NCBI GenBank assembly: GCA_937895955.1
Contig: CALAZI010000104.1
Location: 1-8,111 of the forward strand
From: an uncultured Alphaproteobacteria bacterium
GTDB taxonomy: Bacteria > Pseudomonadota > Alphaproteobacteria > Caulobacterales > Parvularculaceae
Reading direction: 5' to 3'
Length of the DNA stretch: 8,111 nt
Notes under the pieces: generated by a model
Told to the model about the DNA's origin: nothing
Database searches by the model: none
What the model saw: only the letters and a program-made list of their open reading frames with translations
Shown here: one piece after another, positions 4,989 to 8,111 of the stretch
Position numbering within the stretch: position 1 is the stretch's first letter
Layout of the letters: every line of letters begins with the position of its first letter
Program-made: the position numbers and the translations under genes

Positions 4989-6461
4989 ATGGGCATTGAG
5001 CTCGTTAACACCGTAAACTCCACCCTGCGATCGAAAGATCACCCTTACATGAGGGGATCGTGGACGCCGATGTATAATGAATACAACGCGACCGACATGG
5101 AGGTCGTCGGCGAAATTCCTGACGACATCGACGGCGTTTATGTCCGCACCGGCGAGAACCAGATCCACGAACCGATCGGCCGTTATCACCCCTTTGACGG
5201 CGACGGGATGATCCACGCCATTTCGTTCAGGGACGGCAACGCTGAGTATCGAAATCGTTTCGTGCGGACGAAAGCGTTCTACGCCGAACAGGAAGCGGGA
5301 AGATCGCTTTGGGCGGGGCTGATGGAGCCGCCGCACAAATCCACGCGCCCGGGATGGGGCGCGCAGGAATGGCTGAAAGACGCATCCTCGACCGACGTCG
5401 TCGTTCACGCCGGCAAGATCCTGTCGACCTTCTATCAGTGCGGCGAAGGTTATCGCCTTGACCCGTATACGCTGGAGCAATCCGGCGTCGAAGGCTGGAC
5501 CCCGCTGGACGGGATTTCGGCGCATCAGAAAGTCGATGAATCGACCGGCGAGCTGCTGTTCTTCAATTATTCAAAGCATGCGCCCTACATGCATTACGGC
5601 GTCGTCGGCGCCGACAACAAGTTGAAGCACTATGTGCCGATCCCGTTGCCGGGGCCGCGGCTTCCGCATGACATGGCGTTCACGAAAAACTATTCGATCC
5701 TCAACGACATGCCGCTCTACTGGGCGCCGGAGCTTCTCGAAAGGAACCTCCATGTCGTGCAGTTTTATCGCGATCAGCCGACGCGCTTTGCGATCATTCC
5801 CCGTTATGGCCGGCCCGAGGAAATCCGCTGGTTCGAGGCGGCGCCGACCTATGTGCTGCATTGGCTGAACGCCTATGAAGAGGGCGATGAAATCATTCTC
5901 GACGGATATTTTCAGGAGGAGCCGCAACCTAAATCCTACCCGAACGCGCCCGAAGGGCTTGAGCGGATGATGGCGTATCTCGATCAGGGGCTCTTAAAGC
6001 CCAAGCTTCATCGCTGGCGGTTCAATCTGAAAACCGGCGAGACGAAAGAAGAACGCCTTGACGACCGGATTCTAGAGTTCGGCATGTTCAATCAAAAATA
6101 CGCCGGTAAAAAATACCGTTACGCTTATAGCGCCGTGCCTGAACCCGGATGGTTTCTCTTCCGCGGCCTCGTCAAGCATGATCTCGAAACCGGGAACAGC
6201 CAGACGATCGAATTCGGTCCGAACCGCTTCGGAAGCGAGTCGCCGTTTGCGCCGCGCATCAACGCCAAAGATGAAGATGACGGCTATCTTGTCAGTTTTA
6301 TCAATGACCTCAACGTCAACAAGACCGAATGCGTTCTGATCGACGCGAAGAAATTCGAACGCGGCCCGGTGTGCCGCATTTTCCTGCCGGAAATGATCTG
6401 CTCCGGCACGCACTCAACCTGGGCGAACGGCGCCGACATCCGGGCAGCGCAGGCCGCCTGA
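4989..6461 (+). CDS. Carotenoid-oxygenase-family (carotenoid/stilbene-cleaving) Fe(II) dioxygenase
   Basis: This is a predicted seven-bladed propeller non-heme iron enzyme that splits a C=C double bond with O2 to give aldehydes or ketones. The family includes apocarotenoid oxygenases, lignostilbene dioxygenases and isoeugenol monooxygenase. The 490-residue length is normal. All four iron-binding histidines are found in their usual contexts: H179 (SAHQKVDESTGELLFF), H227 (LPHDMAFTKNYSI), H291 (PTYVLHWLNAYEEGDEI) and H475 (CSGTHSTWANG). The N-terminal signature GRYHPFDGDGMIHAISF (64-80) is also typical. There is no signal peptide, so it is likely cytoplasmic or membrane-surface bound. The start at 4989 is set by AGGAGG. 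The acyl-CoA ligase follows after 19 bases, so cleavage product and CoA activation may be linked. With phenol-hydroxylase-type genes next door, a phenylpropenoid or stilbene substrate is as likely as a carotenoid; sequence alone does not decide. Confidence 0.92.
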   Translation: MGIELVNTVNSTLRSKDHPYMRGSWTPMYNEYNATDMEVVGEIPDDIDGVYVRTGENQIHEPIGRYHPFDGDGMIHAISFRDGNAEYRNRFVRTKAFYAEQEAGRSLWAGLMEPPHKSTRPGWGAQEWLKDASSTDVVVHAGKILSTFYQCGEGYRLDPYTLEQSGVEGWTPLDGISAHQKVDESTGELLFFNYSKHAPYMHYGVVGADNKLKHYVPIPLPGPRLPHDMAFTKNYSILNDMPLYWAPELLERNLHVVQFYRDQPTRFAIIPRYGRPEEIRWFEAAPTYVLHWLNAYEEGDEIILDGYFQEEPQPKSYPNAPEGLERMMAYLDQGLLKPKLHRWRFNLKTGETKEERLDDRILEFGMFNQKYAGKKYRYAYSAVPEPGWFLFRGLVKHDLETGNSQTIEFGPNRFGSESPFAPRINAKDEDDGYLVSFINDLNVNKTECVLIDAKKFERGPVCRIFLPEMICSGTHSTWANGADIRAAQAA

Positions 6462-6480
6462 GGTGATAGTCGCCTCGGAA

Positions 6481-8111
6481 ATGAAGCGACGCGAACACCG
6501 CGCCGCGAAATGGTGGGGCGACCAGACGCTCGGCGCCATGTTCCGCGCTAATGCGGCGAGAGTTCCCGCACGCCTTGCTGTCGCCGATGCGCCGAACCGG
6601 TCGGCTTTCGCGTTCGGCGAACCGCGACGCCTGACCTATGTTGAACTTGAAGGCGAGGTGGACCGAATCGCGTCTGCGCTGTCGTCAAATGGCGTCGGCA
6701 AGGATGACATCGTTCTCGTGCAATTGCCGAATATCGTCGAGTTCATCGCCGTCTATTTCGCCTGCGCCGAAATCGGCGCGATCGTCAGCCCGATCGCCGT
6801 GCAATATCGCGAGCACGAGCTGCGCGAAATCTCAAGGATCATGGCCCCGCGCGCTTTCATTTGCGGAACGCAAGTCAAAGGCGCCGTGCGGCCGGCGGCG
6901 GCGCAAGCATCCCTGCCGGCGGCGACGACGCTTTTCACATTCGGCCCGGATGCGCCGCCCGGCGCGGTTGATCTTTCAACGGCGCCGGCGAGCGCGGCGG
7001 CGGCGAATGACCGGCATCCCTTATCGGACGCCGATGACGTGTTCACCATTTGCTGGACATCCGGGACGACAGGGACGCCGAAAGGCGTGCCGCGCAGTCA
7101 TAATCATTGGGCGGCGATCGGGCCGGTGACGCATCGTGCGGCGCAGCTCAATGACGGAGACGTCATTCTCAATCCGTTTCCGATGATCAACATGGCGAGC
7201 ATCGGCGGCGTCATCATGAGCTGGCTGCAATCGGCGGGCGCGTTGGCGCTGCATCACCCTTTCGACCTTCCAGTGTTTCTGAGACAGATCGCTGACGAGA
7301 AGCCCGCCTTCACGCTGGCGCCGCCGGCCATCCTGAACATGATCCTGAAAGATGAGAAACTGGCGGCGCTGCTTGATCTTGCGAGCGTGCGCACGATCGG
7401 CTCGGGCTCCGCGCCTTTGGCGCCGGCCATGGTGCGCGGTTTCCAGGAAAGATACGGCGTCGCTATCGTCAATCTGTTCGGATCGAACGAAGGCGTGTCG
7501 CTGGCGAGCGGGCCTGACGATGTGCCGGACCCTGAAGAGCGCGCGACCTATTTCCCGGCACGGTCCGAGTTTCCCTCGCTTTACGGCGCTTCGGGCGGCC
7601 ATATGCGCCTGCGCCTTGTCGATCCGGCGAGCCGGCGGGAGATCGACGAGGATTCGCTTATGGGAGAACTGGAGATCGCCGGGCCGACCGTGTTTGAAGG
7701 CTATTACAATGCGCCAGACCAGACCGCGGCGGCCTTTTCAAGCGACGGCTGGTATCGCACCGGCGATCTGTTCGAATATGTCGACGGCAAGCGGCTTTTG
7801 AAGTTTGTCGGGCGGAATAAGGACATCATCATTCGCGGCGGCATGAATATCGCGCCGGAAGAGATCGACCAGCTGTTGAGCGGCCATCCGAACCTGATCG
7901 AGGCGTGCGCGTTCCCGGTTCCCGATCCGGTCATGGGCGAGCGGATCGGTCTCGCCGTTGTGCCCAAGCCCGGCGAGACGGTGACCCTTGAGGGCGTAAG
8001 CGCCTATCTGAAGTCACGGGGCGTTGCGGTCTTCAAGTTTCCGGAAAAGCTCTATTCAATAGGCCCGTTGCCGCGAAACGCCCTGAACAAGGTGTTGCGG
8101 CATGAGGTGCG
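6481..8111 (+). CDS. AMP-forming acyl-CoA ligase (ANL superfamily), 3'-partial
   Basis: This enzyme activates a carboxylic acid with ATP to an acyl-adenylate and then to the CoA thioester. At least 543 residues are visible and the frame is still open at the window end. Motifs in order: the phosphate-binding loop WTSGTTGTPKGVPRSHNHW (192-210), the acid-binding and hinge region GSGSAPL (307-313), LFGSNEG (332-338, the A5 motif, with Asn where Thr or Ala is common), GWYRTGDL (423-430), FVGRNKDIIIRGGMNIAPEE (442-461) with the hinge at K447, and PLPRNALNKVLR (529-540) with the adenylation lysine K537. So the catalytic set is complete and only the last few residues should be missing. ATG 6481 is chosen; an in-frame GTG at 6463 would add six residues, and no ideal ribosome site precedes either (GAGGTGAT at 6460-6467 is far from the ATG). 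Downstream of the dioxygenase, it probably activates an aromatic or isoprenoid acid; substrate unassigned. Confidence 0.92.
   Translation, partial: MKRREHRAAKWWGDQTLGAMFRANAARVPARLAVADAPNRSAFAFGEPRRLTYVELEGEVDRIASALSSNGVGKDDIVLVQLPNIVEFIAVYFACAEIGAIVSPIAVQYREHELREISRIMAPRAFICGTQVKGAVRPAAAQASLPAATTLFTFGPDAPPGAVDLSTAPASAAAANDRHPLSDADDVFTICWTSGTTGTPKGVPRSHNHWAAIGPVTHRAAQLNDGDVILNPFPMINMASIGGVIMSWLQSAGALALHHPFDLPVFLRQIADEKPAFTLAPPAILNMILKDEKLAALLDLASVRTIGSGSAPLAPAMVRGFQERYGVAIVNLFGSNEGVSLASGPDDVPDPEERATYFPARSEFPSLYGASGGHMRLRLVDPASRREIDEDSLMGELEIAGPTVFEGYYNAPDQTAAAFSSDGWYRTGDLFEYVDGKRLLKFVGRNKDIIIRGGMNIAPEEIDQLLSGHPNLIEACAFPVPDPVMGERIGLAVVPKPGETVTLEGVSAYLKSRGVAVFKFPEKLYSIGPLPRNALNKVLRHEV

Noticed and set aside
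4743..5525. 260-codon open frame on the minus strand
   Set aside because: Most of it is antisense to the dioxygenase N-terminal signature region, and it shows no family motif. The part over the intergenic gap adds no credible start or domain.
6638..7129. 163-codon plus-strand frame rich in Arg and Ser
   Set aside because: It is out of frame with the acyl-CoA ligase, whose ANL motifs run continuously from 6481 to the window end.
7021..7602. 193-codon minus-strand frame
   Set aside because: It is antisense to the conserved core of the acyl-CoA ligase and has an Arg-rich shadow composition.

Overview
The window is a high-GC bacterial segment. Codon use is rich in GCG, GGC, CGC and GAT, and the protein types (MarR regulator, a phenol-hydroxylase-like flavoprotein paired with DUF2783, a carotenoid-oxygenase-family dioxygenase, an acyl-CoA ligase) fit an alphaproteobacterium, probably a soil or water heterotroph. 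The lineage is an inference from style and gene content. I saw no insertion sequence, tRNA, rRNA, CRISPR array or phage gene.

Layout: (1) 1-1311 (+) holds most of an APC-superfamily amino-acid permease whose first helix lies upstream of the window. (2) 1308-1745 (-) is a MarR-family regulator, convergent with the permease; their stop codons overlap in one CTAG. (3) 1746-1858 is a divergent intergenic region with a 22-bp dyad (1764-1785) that looks like a MarR operator. (4) 1859-4599 (+) is a tight three-gene operon: an MBL-fold hydrolase that keeps the Zn1 ligands but lacks the Zn2 ligands, a class A FAD monooxygenase of the 3-(3-hydroxyphenyl)propionate hydroxylase type, and a 64-residue DUF2783 protein overlapping the monooxygenase by 13 bases. 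(5) 4600-4988 is a structured intergenic stretch with a long hairpin, a weak terminator-like hairpin, two very short candidate ORFs in one frame, and a possible promoter before a strong AGGAGG. (6) 4989-8111 (+) is a carotenoid-cleavage-oxygenase-family enzyme with all four iron-binding histidines, followed 19 bases later by an AMP-forming acyl-CoA ligase that runs off the window.

How they may work together (inference): the region reads as a catabolic module for an aromatic or isoprenoid compound with an alkene side chain. The iron dioxygenase would split a C=C bond to an aldehyde or ketone. After oxidation to an acid, the ligase would make the CoA thioester. The flavin monooxygenase would hydroxylate a ring, and the MBL protein might hydrolyse a thioester, ester or lactone. 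The MarR protein would control the MBL-monooxygenase-DUF2783 operon and itself from the shared dyad. No substrate can be assigned from sequence alone. The MBL/monooxygenase/DUF2783 trio looks like a recurring cluster; its placement beside a carotenoid-oxygenase/CoA-ligase pair is the least ordinary aspect of the window.
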